A DNA stretch of 64,000 nucleotides, from the NCBI GenBank assembly GCA_014529385.2, contig CM043960.1, forward strand, positions 28,983,396-29,047,395, given 5' to 3'. Under the pieces are notes generated by a model. That model worked only from the letters and a program-made list of their open reading frames with translations, did no database searches and was not told the DNA's origin. This DNA comes from Adiantum capillus-veneris. Lineage: Eukaryota > Streptophyta > Polypodiopsida > Polypodiales > Pteridaceae. Both the position numbers and the translations under genes were made by a program. Shown one piece after another: positions 1-12,093 of this stretch (its first letter is position 1; every line of letters starts with the position of its first letter).

Positions 1-2890
1 CACAAACATAGTTTTCTCTCTATTTAAGTAGCCCAAAAATTAGGGGTGTTGCTAATATTTGACAAACAATGATGGCGTATGTCTCTTAAACGTGCAATAG
101 AGAATAAGATTTTAACTTTAATTTCTAATTAATCTATAGTTTAGTTAACTTTTAATATCAAAAGTAAGCTCATTAATTCTTTTCTCATGTACAAATATGT
201 ATATTGCTTAATCGATGAATTAATGATGCATTACGCATAATGAGAGCATCACCATCATTATTAATTGTCCAATTAAGTTTACTCAATTAAACACAATCAG
301 CATAATCACTCTTGTTTAAGCAACAAGGTGAGAAATTGCTAGAGATTCTAACATAAAGAGAGACTAGCTTGGCATAGTTGCATAGAGTTTCTAAGGGAAA
401 TTTGCCAAAATAACACTTGATTACCTTGTAAATCCACTTGAGATATTGATCTCAAAGTGGTTTGTGGATGTCTTTCTCTTGGGAGAAGTATACACTGCAA
501 GTACGGTAGAGTATGGGCAACACTATGTGTGTATGAGTAAGGTCTTTGGGCCTTTTTATAAGATTTGCACTATCAAGCCTCCAGCTTCATAACTCACCCT
601 GGCATGCTATTTTAAGCCTAGTGAAGTCTTGTAGGGCACCTATTTCTTCTACACTACCCATTGGTTCAAGTTTTAGGGCTTCCCTACTTTATCTAAGTGC
701 CACGCTTCCCCCATGTGACTCCGTGTGATATCTTATCCGCTCTAGCCAATAATATTGAATGCTTTTCAATCCTTATAGTTTCCAAAAGATCTGCAAAGTC
801 TAAGGTTCTAGTAAATCTTCAGTTTAAATTTCAAGGGTTTAGATCAATTCAATTTCAGAGAAGAAATATCTGTTTCAAGTAATGCTTAACTTAAGATTCA
901 TAAAATATCATATTTTATCTAGTTTGAAATTTTGTTGAGTCATTTGTAATGAAGAAATGCTAAGCTTAATGGGTAAGAAAGTAGGTACCTTTCATAGAGG
1001 GGTTTTTGAAAGAGTTTAATGTTGATGTATCTTAGTGTGACATTGGAAGAGTTAAGAACAAGATTTGAGCCCCAATGTTAGTTGTAAGAGGTCCCAAAGT
1101 GCTTCGAACACAAAAGCCTAAGACAACCCAACTTATTGTTTTATATACCAAAGGATGTCATATTCCCAAAACAAATTCTTCCACAACAAACTCATGTACA
1201 ATGTGTGCATCTTGCGTTTGTTTAAATGTGATTGAATAATGTTATGCCTTGTCAAGAATCTTCATGATTTCACACAACAACTAAACTTCTTAGAGATGAA
1301 GGGGGACCAATCTCTAAAAAACCTAGCTTCCCAATATGCCTTAGGATATCAATGGCATGTGCAATTCTCTCATATCTTGCAATTTGTTCTCTCGGGTTTG
1401 TTCAAAATTAATTGAATGATGCAATGCTTGTCAAGAGATGTAATATGTGACTCTATAACTGCACATTATGTTTCTGCACATTATGACAGAAACAAAAAAC
1501 TAAGGTTCTTGTCATGTTCTTAGCTAGCAATGGACCCCTACCAACATCAATCACTATAGTCAAGCCATCAACAACTGAAGAAGTAAACACGTGTGAAATC
1601 GCAAATTTACAAGCTAGTATATAGTACTTACACATACTAGACATGTGAGGCATGCTTGTTGTTTCCATTATCGGTCTTGGCCAAAAAACAATTTCCCATA
1701 GTAAAAGAAGTAACCCCCATGAACAAATTGCAAGGAGCACTACAAAAAAGAACAAGTTGCTAGTAATACAAACTTTTGCACATTATAAAAATCATCTCTA
1801 TACAGAGGAAGAAAGAATTGTTGATGTTGGAAGAAACACCTCATCTTTGAATGGAGATTGAATTGACAATGTTGGAATCTCACTTGTACAATGAGTTATG
1901 AAGCTATCACCATATCACTCATCTGCATGCACAACCTCATAGGCCCATAGGATACAACAGGATACTTGTGCCTCACTATAAGATGAAATGGAAGATTTGA
2001 AACCTTAGATAGTTGGGAGGGAGAAAATGCTGGAGGGAGGCCTTTAGTAACCACAAAGTACATGAGAAAAAATACAGCAGTAGGGAGTGAAGGCACTCAT
2101 CATGTGAGCACATCCCCACTAAAACAAACTAGAGCATTAAGCTCCCCACTAAAACAACCTAGAGCATGTGAAATAGGATGATGAGCCCAAATTTAGAAAG
2201 CTCAGAGACACATATTCGACCTTGATAAAATAATTTAAGCTTGGAAAAGCATTTGAAACAAATATGCATCAATCATCTACCAAAAAAAGCCCATTTTTGT
2301 TGCTAGTTGTGGCAAGAACTTGCAATACAAAGTACTGATTGACACAATCGGACTATCTTATCAAATTAAATTAACCCTTAATGTCCTTACTAGCCCACAT
2401 GAATCACAACTTTATTTTTCATACCACACTTGAGCTCAACAATCCAGGATGATTGGCATAGTTAGACTCACATCAAAAAAAAAAATCAAATAGAATTATG
2501 GTGGCTTATATGCTAGCTAATGTCTCAGAGCCCAAGAGCACCTCACAAGGCCGTGAAAGGGTGGAGTAGAACATCCTCTTTAATTTGAGCATAAATCAAT
2601 GAAATAAATTACTAGAGCGCACAAGGAGAACGAATCAAATGATCAACAATTCAGGGGGGAGCTAGTCATGGAATGCACACATAATCCACTGATCAAATGC
2701 GTGAGCACTCATCTACAAAGAAGAGACATCCACATGAGAGACAGAGAAAGAAATTTGAGAAGATGGAGGGTGGGGAGTCTTGCAATAACTACAGGAGTCA
2801 CCACTACACAAGGGGTTGAAACCCTTGGTGCACAATCCATTGTTGATGGGAAGACCTACTCGTCCTCCTAAGCAAAAGGCAAGCTATCAG
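1..2890. other. AT-rich stretch without recognisable genes
   Basis: No open frame longer than about 100 codons and no protein motif, RNA gene or terminal repeat was recognised here. The short frames look random: low complexity, no family motifs, overlapping on both strands. The stretch lies just upstream of a decayed LTR and may be older, unrecognisable element sequence. Confidence 0.6.
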
Positions 2891-2894
2891 ATGT

Positions 2895-3395
2895 ATTTTC
2901 ATTCAACCTCTTTTGGATTTGGAATTTATCTCTTTAAACCCATGATGTCCCTCTTATTATTTGTAGTATTTTTAGTCATGGGTCGGGTTTATTGGTCCCA
3001 TAGGTGCATGGTTAGTGATTGGGTGCGCACCATAAACTTTATAAGGATTTAGTGTTGACTAGCCGAGTGTGGGTGCTCGTATGTGAATAGAATGACCCAC
3101 ATAAAAGACATTATAACCTATTTTTTGGGTCATTCTTAAGGTACTAATGTAGAGTGCTCTTGCTATCCTTATCTCTCTCCTTCATGTGCGGTCAAGCATC
3201 ATCGAACGGGACAACGGTAGCAAGGCAATTGAGCAAAAGAGATGAGCTCCCTCTTCATTGTAGGTGAGACTCCCACTTGGACGGCAACAAAGTGATGTGA
3301 CACACTATCTACATGAACTTTTCTGTAGCAAGGTTGTGTGCTTGTAGTCTTCGTGGCTCGCACATGGCACATAGAAAGGCCCCTTGTAGTTGATA
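2895..3395 (+). repeat. Decayed LTR of an Athila/Tat-like Ty3 element
   Basis: By-eye alignment to the better LTR at 55491-56090 shows the same order of blocks. Examples are the stretch around 2960-3000 (gtcatgggtcgggtttattg against gtcaggtaccgggcttgtcgg), the ACATAAAAGAC block near 3100, and the stretch ending in gtggctcgcaca near 3365. The left edge is approximate. It is followed at once by a decayed primer site, and gag remnants of the same family resume at 14090 beyond the nested element. Identity is low, so this is an old insertion. Confidence 0.65.
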
Positions 3396-3399
3396 TTTT

Positions 3400-3417
3400 T
3401 GGCACTGTTTTCAAGGA
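3400..3417 (+). other. Decayed tRNA-Asp primer binding site
   Basis: TGGCACTGTTTTCAAGGA lies at the same place relative to the LTR end as TGGCGCCGTTGCCGGGGA in the better element at 56095. It differs at five of 18 positions, mostly C-to-T or G-to-A changes, as expected after long methylation-driven decay. Confidence 0.6.
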
Positions 3418-3495
3418 GCATGTTTTGCATCACGCTTTAGGTGTAGGCTGTGTTGCTGTCTTTTAGATTTTCTCCATTTCTATCGGAAATTCTAG

Positions 3496-3500
<5 letters not shown>

Positions 3501-3527
<27 letters not shown>
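3501..3527. repeat. (GT)n microsatellite
   Basis: An uninterrupted GT run in the old element's leader, at the same relative place as the shorter GTGTGTGTGTTG near 56193 of the paralogous element. It probably expanded from that seed. Confidence 0.85.
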
Positions 3528-3532
<5 letters not shown>

Positions 3533-3933
3533 TTTGAGTCTCATCGTCCACGATTGTTGCTATGCATTGTTTATTACAGGAGTAGAAGAAGATAAGGCCT
3601 TGTGTTTATTTCGTTCACTGCAGGAGATAGACAAGATTAGATAATAGACAAAGTGTGAAAGTCGTGTTTTAAAATTTTATATTTTAAAATTCTATTCTTC
3701 AAATTTTTTTTTTGGGTCAAAGATAGCTAGGATAAGCTTTAGAGTTTGTGCAATTTTTTAAGAAGAAAAAAAAAGTTAAAAAATTGCCCAAAAAAAATCC
3801 ATATGAGAGGGGGAAGGGATTCCTTTCAAGCATTATTGAACTGACACAAAAAAAGACTCCAACTAGTCCTCGAGCGGGTGGAAAAAAGAAAGACCCTAAC
3901 GGCTCACAACCTCGGTCTTTGATATTTCCATAT

Positions 3934-4107
<174 letters not shown>

Positions 4108-4384
4108 ATCCTCCATAGCCTCTTCTTAGGTGAGAGCAATAGTGAGAGCCACACTATATATGTAGCCAAGTCCTCCCAAGGGTAAAGAGGGCATATGGGA
4201 TAGAGGAAAGACCTTTCCCTCCAAAAGCCTTCCTTAAATTTGTTGTAATTTGCACCTGCTGCTGCAGACAGAGTGCGGCGTGCCTACAAAGTACACAAAA
4301 TACCATGCTATAGATGATGAAATCCACAGATCGGCATACCTGGCAATGCATATACACCCATGATCCAATGAGATGAAGGGCAAA

Positions 4385-4790
4385 AGAGAGCATGAAAATG
4401 CGTGCAAGTGCACCTCCTAGAAATGAAGTGCTACACAACCACAGAGAGAGGAGAGGTGAGAAGGGAGAAGAGGAACACATGACACTGGGTGCAATCTCCC
4501 CCCGTGCAAGAGTGTGCATTTTTCTCCTGCATGTATTTACCTATAGATTTCTTAAAAGATCAAAATTCTTACAAACTATCAGCTCGGACATAAAGTGACC
4601 ATAGCTCATAAAGAGCACTTCGATAATGAAATATCTATAAACTTGCTATCATTTTTCATAGTCCATAATTTACTTATGCTTTTGCCACTTGTGTTAGTTG
4701 CAATAAATAAATATTTATCAATTTCCATTACATACCTCTCCGTTAGGAAAGCAACTATCCTGAATTGCCATGTTATTTATCTACAAATCA
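4385..4790. repeat. Low-copy repeat, copy 1 (uninterrupted)
   Basis: This stretch matches 5163-5414 and, beyond the nested retroelement, 13995-14100. Shared landmarks in order: a gagcatga block, caagtgcacctc, actgggtgcaatctc, a stretch ending tatagatttctt, ccatagctcataaagagcac, then catagtccataatt. It therefore shows what the interrupted copy looked like before the insertion at 5414/13995. Both copies sit in the leader of the decayed Athila/Tat-like element. Confidence 0.8.
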
Positions 4791-5162
4791 TGCTTGTCAA
4801 AAACAATGGTTAAAATTATGTGTCATAAATGCCGTGTATAGAAATAAGAACTCATAAACAAACAAATTTTCCTATGCCTGTTGTCATCCACATACTACAT
4901 ATTCTAGTGTCCCATATCATGAGATCAATAAGCAATGTGTGTCATATCTTGATGTGTCAAGATATCATTGATCACAATCATCGTTCTATAATCAATTTCC
5001 ATTAATTTCAAGTCTGGAGGTGAGGTGTCCCCCTGCAAATCTACACACAAACCCACAAATCTACGTACACGAAAGATCGTATACACATGAAATCCAAAGC
5101 GAGATATACACATGAAATCCAAAGCGAGATTGATAAGACAGAGAGTTAGAGAGCGAGATAGA

Positions 5163-5414
5163 GCATGAGAGCACGTGTAAGTGCACCTCGTAAAGCGGAG
5201 TGATACAAAAGCATGAAGAGAGGCGAGGTGAGAGAAGAGAAGGAGGACACAAAGCACTGGGTGCAATCTCTCCTCATGCAAGAGTGAGAAATCTTCTCTT
5301 GCACGTATTTACTTATAGATTTCTTGAATGCTAAAAAATCATTACAAACTGTCCGCCCGGACATAAAAATACCATAGCTCATAAAGAGCACTTTTATAAT
5401 GAAGTATCCATAAA
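5163..5414. repeat. Low-copy repeat, copy 2, left part
   Basis: Diverged duplicate of 4385-4640. It stops exactly at the target duplication of the Ty3 element and resumes at 13995. Confidence 0.8.
5410..5414. other. Target-site duplication ATAAA (partner at 13995-13999)
   Basis: ATAAA immediately precedes one LTR and immediately follows the other. The paralogous repeat at 4640 has a single uninterrupted ctataaactt, which confirms the duplication independently. Confidence 0.93.
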
Positions 5415-5815
5415 TGTAATGGCTATTGCCCGCACTGGAGCAATAGGCATTACGGGAATGATTACCCGCAACTACATTATATGAACATCAACATATAGAA
5501 TGACAAGAAAAGGAAGTACACAGTACACAGGCACAGAACACCTCTTGCTTCATTCATGTATATTCCAGACTCAGAGTTACAACAGTAGATGCCATGAATA
5601 TCGTAGATATTGGTTAAGTTACATCAAAAGACAGGTATGCCCCTCCATATACAACCGCTGCTCCAGCGCAGATCGGGAACGGTGCACACACTCCTGTCCC
5701 ATGATATCCCATGAAGAACTGACGCCACGGCCGCAGCATACCGCATGACTCCTGATCCGCAGTGTCCAGACCTCCGCAGGACCACAGGACCACATGTGCG
5801 GCTAATGCCGTAACA
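5415..5815 (-). repeat. 3' LTR of the Ty3 element
   Basis: 401 bases, TGTAATGG to CCGTAACA on the plus strand, paired with 13602-13994. Next to one end is a near-perfect inverted repeat (TAATGGCTATTGC at 5417-5429 against 5440-5452), followed by a second small stem with CGGG and CCCG arms. A TATA-like GTTGTATATGG lies on the minus strand near 5650. No clear polypurine tract adjoins the LTR at 5816. Confidence 0.95.
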
Positions 5816-5891
5816 TTTGGCACGCACGGTGGATTGCGCGAACCCACACTCAACGCCTCCGGTTGGAAGGTTCCGGTGGTTGCTCTACACC

Positions 5892-7159
5892 CTACTCTGG
5901 TGAAGAGGAAATATCAATATAGCCAAAGCCTCTAAAATCTGTAGTATGTGCCCGATAGACCTCATCCAGAAGATGTGGATCTATCTCAATTTGTTTCGGC
6001 CAGGCAACCCGAGGAATAAACTGCGTTGGCAAAGAGATAGATTGAGGCGGCTGTGGCAGAGGAGCAAGAGGTGTATGTAACGGATAATAGCGAGAAAGGT
6101 ATCTATTAAGAGAAGACCAAAATGGAGGGCAAGGTGGTAGACTGAGAGAAAAAGAATGAGCTAAGGTCTCCACCCAAAAACAGACCCTGCGCCGCTCCTT
6201 ACAAAATCGACGAATCATTTTCTGCAAACGAGATACATGAGCCTGGGCTTCAGCACAATCCTCTGTAGCTTGTGCCCAATCAGCAACATCAAAACCCTCG
6301 GGAACAACACTCTTACCTCTGTCAGTGTTGGATGACTCGGGTTGGTGCACCACAACCTGCTGAGTGGGTGGCTGTGCTCTCACCTCAGCAGCCAAGCGTG
6401 TGCTCCAGCTTTGTAATTGATTATCTAAAAAAATTCGGAGATCTTCTTGCATCTCCACTGCCAGTGCATACAAATCAGTCATGTTGGTCATTACATCGCC
6501 AGGGTGAGAGGTTAAGTAAGAGGCTAGGCTATGCTGTGTTCTCAACTGAAGAAGTTCCTGTTGGATAGAGGCCACAAACTCAGCATTAGCCTCTCTTAAC
6601 ATTTGTATTTCTGCCCCTTGCTGGCGAGTTGTGGCAGTCAGCTCTTCATTCTGAGTGGTTAACTCGGCAATGCGAGTCTGCGAAGCCGCTACCTGCGCTT
6701 CCAACTCATTGACTCGTCCCTCTGTGGCTGGGGCTGGCCACAGGCCGCACGAATAGACTCTGCAAGTCTGCTCAAAAATGTGCCGCATGCCTGTAATTGG
6801 TCAACAGGGGTCGCTGCTTCCGTAGCTTCCCAGGGTAGCGCTGCGGGGAGAGTACCTCCCGTCGAGGCAGCCTCATTGGTAGTACCCGAAGTTTCTGGTT
6901 GAGCGGGGACATCTGCAATCGGAGAAGAGCTCGTCCGCAAAGGAGTAGCATTGCTCACTCTCTCCTGCATTCGGCGACGCCAGCGAGCCACCGCAGAATC
7001 TTCCAAACCAAGAGATCCAGTTGCCGAAGGTGGTGTTGAAAATTGATGTTCCTCGCTGCCGCGCTTGCGGCTTGCTGATCCTACACCTGTAGTGGCCATC
7101 TCTTGGGCTCCAGAGGATACCACTGCTGTCGATGGACCAGGCAAATCCCCAACGCCCAC
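5892..7159 (-). pseudogene. Extra 3' frame of the Ty3 element, coiled-coil C-terminal part
   Basis: Two overlapping minus-strand frames (6689-7159 and 5892-6788) are one product with a frameshift near 6715. It begins Ser/Thr/Pro-rich, includes SRKRG and RWRRRMQE basic patches, then a clear heptad coiled coil (NELEAQVAASQTRIAELTTQ and onward, about 60 residues) and a Pro-rich tail. It occupies the position of env-like or antisense frames in plant Ty3 elements, but no transmembrane helix or fusion-like segment is seen, so it should not be called env. Function unknown. Confidence 0.55.
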
Positions 7160-7372
7160 CTGCTGCTACTGTGTTTCCCTCTCAGTCGGCACTGCCAAGC
7201 TTTGTGTTTGCGACAGTGGAGCATTAGTGCCTTGGACCATCAAGCGATCATCTTCAAAGTGGCAGAGAGGACGCAGGGCGAGAGGAAAAACTTCTCTCAA
7301 CGGAAAAATCAATGTGAGCAGTTGGCCCACCTTTGTATTGGTTGGGGTATTCCTCCCCAACTGTGCCATCAC

Positions 7373-7888
7373 TCATTGGCACTCCGCCAGCAGTCGTTCT
7401 CTAACCACCGCTGCCCAAGCTACTGGCCCAAAGTTGGCCGAATGCAACACATTTCTTGCTCGGGTCGAAATGGTATAAGTTTTGGCCTGCAGCCAAATGG
7501 CCTCGAGAAACCACCTATATGCATCCCTGGTTGCTACATCTGACAACCCTGACAGTTTATACTCCCCTTTGACCTTCAAACCAAATTCTTGTTCTACATC
7601 TGCAGCAGGGATCACATGAGAGGCGCGCACCACGCCATCGTTGGGCAAACAGCAACACCTTGAAATCCTTTCTGCTATCAATTGAATCTGCTGATTATTC
7701 AGTATCACCATATCGCCAGCAGCGAGTTGCTCAATCAAACCTGCTGCCTGCGGGTGAACTGGGATCCCTTGCCAATCCAGGTTGGCGAACACACGCAGCC
7801 GCAAGTCTTGCAGCCATGCGTCCACTCGTCGAAGCGCGAGCTGCTGCACGGGAGTGAAAGGGACACATTGCAGAAGGGAAGCTGTCAT
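7373..7888 (-). pseudogene. Extra 3' frame of the Ty3 element, N-terminal part
   Basis: 171 codons from an ATG at 7888, lying after integrase in the direction of transcription. The predicted protein is soluble, with no signal peptide or membrane segment. It has Trp/Leu-rich helices (AYRWFLEAIWLQAK) and a segment RASHVIPAADVEQEFGLKV. No family was recognised. After one TGA (7373-7375) the same frame continues through 7166-7372 and, after a TAG (7166-7168), into 6689-7159, so the original product was much longer. Confidence 0.6.
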
Positions 7889-8036
7889 GGTGGCGATGAC
7901 ATGAAGGAGCAGAGAGTAGAGCACTAAGAGCGCACGACACACGAAACAAGAGAACCACAATAAAAATCGTCTGCATGCAGTAGTAACCTTTCCACAATGA
8001 GTTCCCAAAATAGGGCGATCCACGGTGTCACAACCA

Positions 8037-9092
8037 TCATAGATCCTTCCCCGCTTTCCAAGATTGCATGCAAAAGAATCCCCAATCATGATTAGGGCGG
8101 CTTCCGGCTCTTGTACCATAGCAAAGGGGCACTGAATCGTGGTAGGTGAAACATAATGCGCGCAGTCTGAAACCATTGACCGGCACAAAAATAACCTCCC
8201 CCCTCAAATCCGCCAAATAAAAAGAGATGGGTCCGCACGCTTGAAAAATCCAGAATGGTCCTGACCATCGTAATTTAAGCTTCCCCGGCATCTTCCCGAG
8301 ACGGGAATTGAAGACAAGGACCAGCTGTCCCCGAACAAATTGCCGTGCTTTCGGGCGATCCAGCCATTTTTTCCACCTAGACTGCAGATCCTGCAGCACC
8401 GCAAAACTATTTAGCCGCTCTTCATCCAATTCCTGCAAAACATCCAATCGATAAATCACAGAATCCTCCGGAAGAAGCCGATCCACAATCAAAATCCGCA
8501 TACTCGGAATCACATGCTCCACCGGAGTGATTGTCTCCATGCCAAATGCCAACTTAAAAGGAGTCAATCCTGTTGCCACTTTATAAGCTGTCCAATAGGC
8601 CCATAAGGCGGAAGGAAGTTTCACATCCCAGTCTGTCCGATACATATTCACCAACTTTGTTAAAATCCGAATCAATTGCTTATTAGTTGATTCTGCTTGC
8701 CCATTCGCCTGAGGATAATATGGAGAAGATTTCCTGCGTAATACAAAATAAAACCGTAGCATTCTCTCCATCACCTTATTCAAAAAATGACTTCCCCTGT
8801 CACTAACCAACTCAATAGGGCAGCCATATCTAGAAAAGATATCCTTATATGAGCACCCCACCACAGAAACTGCAGTGTTGTCTTTCAAAGGCCATGCCTC
8901 CACCCATTTGGTAGCGTAATCCGTGGTTGTCAAGATATACTTATTTCCTGTGTGAGCTGCCACTGGTTTAAAAGGACCAACAAAATCCAAACCCCACTTT
9001 TGAAAAGGCTCCAAAGGCACCTGGCTGAAAAGGCATTTTGGACCATTTGGTAGGTTGCCCCAACCGTTGACACACATCACACTGTTGCACAT
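8037..9092 (-). pseudogene. Integrase catalytic core and C-terminal domain
   Basis: The DDE triad is intact: Asp in WGLDFVGPF, Asp in ELVSDRGSHF and Glu in GQAESTNKQL. The C-terminal part has GKLKLRWSGPFWI and VNGFRLR, the GPY/F module of Ty3 integrases. It inserts the cDNA. The core frame is open for 351 codons, but it is separated from its zinc domain by the frameshift upstream. Confidence 0.9.
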
Positions 9093-9378
9093 AATTTCTC
9101 ACATCCTGAAACAATGTGGGCCACCATAATCCAGATTGGAGAACCTTTCGAGCTATGATTAATGTTGCAAAGTGACCTCCCGCAATACCAGTATGGACTT
9201 CCTCTAATACTGCTTCCTGCTCCTGTGGTAGCACACATCGGAGTAACACCTCTGCCACTATACGACAATAGAGCTTCCCCATAATAATCTCAAAATTCCG
9301 GCTTCTGATAGCCATACGTTTCCTTTGATGGCTGGACAAGAAAGAAGGCATTTCGCCGCTGTCGAGAAAATGAAACAT
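8968..9378 (-). pseudogene. Integrase zinc-binding N-domain
   Basis: The HHCC module is visible: VHTGIAGGHFATLIIARKV, then LWWPTLFQDVRNY and QQCDVCQRLGQP, with both His and both Cys present. The downstream core lies in a different frame starting near 9092, so a one-base shift lies in the overlap (about 8990-9060). Confidence 0.88.
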
Positions 9379-9728
9379 CTCCTCATACCATGTCCATGGA
9401 ATGCTAGGAATAACCCTCGCCTGTTGCGGGACTGTGATACCTTTGCAGCTACTCCTGTTAGAAACAGAGACGCATTCGGAAATTCATCAGCTACACCCGT
9501 CGGCGACTCTCCGGAATCTAACCTAGATAGGTAGTGAGCCACCGCATGCTTGGCCCCTGGCCGATGTATGACCTCAAAGTCAAATTCCTGCAGGAAAAGC
9601 ACCCATCTGGCCAATCTTCCCGTCAAATTCTGTTGCCTTACCAGGTATAAAAGAGCCAAATGGTCCACATGGAAGAAAAAACGTCGGCCCAACAGATAGT
9701 GCCGAAATTTCTTCATTGAATAAATCAT
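9258..9728 (-). pseudogene. RNase H domain, Ty3 element
   Basis: In phase with reverse transcriptase after the TGA. Characteristic stretches are MIYSMKKFRHYLLGRRFFFH, DHLALLYLV, LARWVLFLQEFDFEVIHRPG and AVAHYLSRLD. The last has His where the Asp of AVADALSR is usual, so the final acidic residue is doubtful. It removes the RNA strand during reverse transcription. The frame runs into noise after about residue 90 and shifts before integrase. Confidence 0.85.
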
Positions 9729-9761
9729 CCCTAAACATTCCCTTTCAGTTACGGAATAATT

Positions 9762-10769
9762 TCATTCTACGGATGATAATCGTCTACTGGCATAATAGAC
9801 AGGTCGGAACCATCCTTGACTTTGTTCCTGCATCAGCACACTGCCAATAGCTCGATCCGAAGCATCCACGAACACATGAAAATCCTCATCCCAATTTGGT
9901 GCCAGCATAATCGGAGCTTTGGATAGCTGCAGTTTTAATCTTTGAAAAGCCAAATCACATTCCTGTGTCCATTCAAAATCTATAGCATGAGCTGCCTGAG
10001 TAATCGGGATTGCCAAATGCGCGATAAACCGCAAATGCCTCCCATGCCATCGGGCTTGACCCAGGAAAATCTGACATTGCTTCTGGTTCCGCGGTGCAGG
10101 CGCTTCCATAATTGCGGCAATTTTATCCGGATCCGCAGAAATACCATCTTCAGAAATGATATGCCCCAGTAACCTGCCACTGCGGACAGCAAATGCACAC
10201 TTTAAAGGATTCAAAATGAATTTCACCTCTCTGCATTTCATAAAGCATAACCGTAATTGTTTCAAATGCTCCAATTGTGCTCCAAAAACACTGAGATCAT
10301 CCAGAAAAATCCTAATAAAATCCGTCAAATAAGGCCCAAAGATTTGAAACATATCCCTTTGAAAAGTGGAAGGTGCATTCCGCAATCCAAACCACATTAC
10401 TGTACAAGCAAATACTCCCCATGCGGTAATAAAAGCTGTTTTTGGCTGATCCTGCAATGCCATTCGGATTTGATTATATCCACTAAATCCATCCAAAAAA
10501 GTATACATCTCATGTCCTGCTACATCATCCAAAATGGAATCCAAAAACGGAAGAGGAAAAGGATCTGGAACATTAGTTGCATTCAATTTCCGGTAATCCA
10601 CACAAATTCGGATTTGCTTATTTTTCTTTGGTACGACCACAATTGGAGAAATCCACTCCGGATTATCAATAGGGGTAATAAAACCCACTTCCAACAAGCG
10701 ATCAATTTCCATCTTAACTTGCTTTGCCACATTCGGATTCATCCTGTATGAGTGCTGCTTCACTGGCAC
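9762..10769 (-). pseudogene. Reverse transcriptase domain, Ty3 element
   Basis: 335 codons with the Ty3 RT motifs in order: VKQHSYRMNP, WISPIVVVPKKN, RICVDYRKLN, FLDGFSGYNQI, AFITAWGVF, FGLRNAPSTFQR, the catalytic IFLDDLSVF (FLDD in place of YVDD), LNPLKCAF, LLGHIISEDGI, and the start of the RNase H connection with FVDASDRAIGSVLMQ. It copies the genomic RNA. The frame starts after a shift and an in-frame TAG upstream (near 10795) and ends at a lone TGA (9762-9764), beyond which RNase H continues in the same frame. Confidence 0.92.
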
Positions 10770-10806
10770 CGCATCTGGTTTCAGATTGATCGTGTGCTAA
10801 TAAAAC

Positions 10807-10998
10807 TTAGGATCCAAAATCATCTCTAAAACTTGCCTCCAGCTGCTTATTAATGTATATGGGCTGGGACTCCGCTTGCTCCCCAAGAAAAACCTTCTCT
10901 AATTCATCTTCCTTAACCCTTGTAATTTTTCCCATTTGCGCCTCAAATGCTCGTTCTTGCTGAATCACGTCCTCCAATGATTCAGGACTCGGAAGCAC
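10807..10998 (-). pseudogene. Protease-RT linker of the pol frame
   Basis: 63 codons in the gag-protease frame between the TAG at 10999 and a TAA at 10807. It carries a charged stretch (KITRVKEDELEKVFLGEQ). The usual sequence leading into reverse transcriptase is partly missing and the frame shifts by one base just after it. Confidence 0.65.
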
Positions 10999-12057
10999 CT
11001 ATTGTTGCTCCCCTATTCCTCCTGGAGTTCCTAAAACCCCCACCGAATTCCCTTTCGGAATCAGAGAAATATCCGCAAGGTATAGAGAAACCAAATCCGG
11101 ATTAGCTTTGAGAAATTTTTCCTCTTCATCCTCTTCTAATCCTTCCACCATATTAACTGTCTCGGCTATAACCGGCCATGCTGCCTGAACTGGTTGTCGG
11201 CATGTTCCTAGCATCACACGCACTTTTCTTTTACCCTTCTTTACTGTAAGCATATTTGCTTCCCAATTATTCTTTACCCTCGCTTGTCGTAACCAGGGTC
11301 TTCCCAAGATAATGTGATAATCCTGATTATGATCTTCAATATTCAAGACTACTAAGGAAACAACAAAGGATAAGCCCGCCACATCCAAAACAATGCCCCG
11401 AAGTAAACCCACTGGTTGCACTCTTCTTTGATCTGCCATGCGGACTACAAAGGGTGCAAGCTCCCAATCACTGAGACCAAAACGCTCACACGCTGCTTGG
11501 GTGATAATGTTTACCCCCGCTCCTCCATCCAAGAGTACCTTGTCAATGTATGTGCCATGGTATCGAACTGAAAGCTCCGGAATGCGGGTATCTGTGATCC
11601 TATTCGCCGGCAACGGGACTGAATCATCATCCTCACTTTCAACCTTCCCAATGGCAACTTCCCGTAGCTCAGTGGCCGATTGTCGCAGCAATGCATTATG
11701 GAAATTCGGGACTAATTTCAGCAATGAACCCAGAGGTACTTGAATTGGTGACATGAGAACCTCTTTCCAAACGGAATTCCACTTTTCCTGTTCTTTAATA
11801 TCATCCTTATTTCCAACTTTCCCTTCCTTTATTTCCAGACCCACAGTCGATGGCATAGTCGATGTCGATGGTCCTGCTGTCTTCACTGATGGTGCGGATT
11901 GTGGCAACCAGGACACAGTCTTTTTCCGCACTTCTTCCTGAACCGTCCAATCCGGAATTTTCACATCGGGAGTTGGAACCACACTTTTACCCGATCGCGT
12001 GATTAATGAAACCACTGGGTCAGACTCCTCCAGTCCTTCAATCTGAACCATAGCCAC
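10999..12057 (-). pseudogene. Retropepsin-like protease region of the pol frame
   Basis: Same frame as gag after one TGA. The aspartyl protease core reads LLDGGAGVNIIT near 11500, with Gly in place of the usual Ser/Thr after the catalytic Asp, a variant common in plant Ty3 families. A second conserved stretch, IILGRPWLR, lies near 11290. The frame ends at TAG (10999-11001) and continues in phase for a further 63 codons to 10807, where TAA and a frameshift separate it from reverse transcriptase. Role: cleavage of the polyprotein in the particle. The isolated stops make this copy defective unless read through. Confidence 0.85.
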
Positions 12058-12093
12058 ACTAGGCTGTTTCCCTGCAGTGCGTTCCTGCTTTTT

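Noticed and set aside
5892-7888. Retroviral envelope gene in the Ty3 element
   Set aside because: Position is right, but no signal peptide, transmembrane helix or fusion-like segment is visible.
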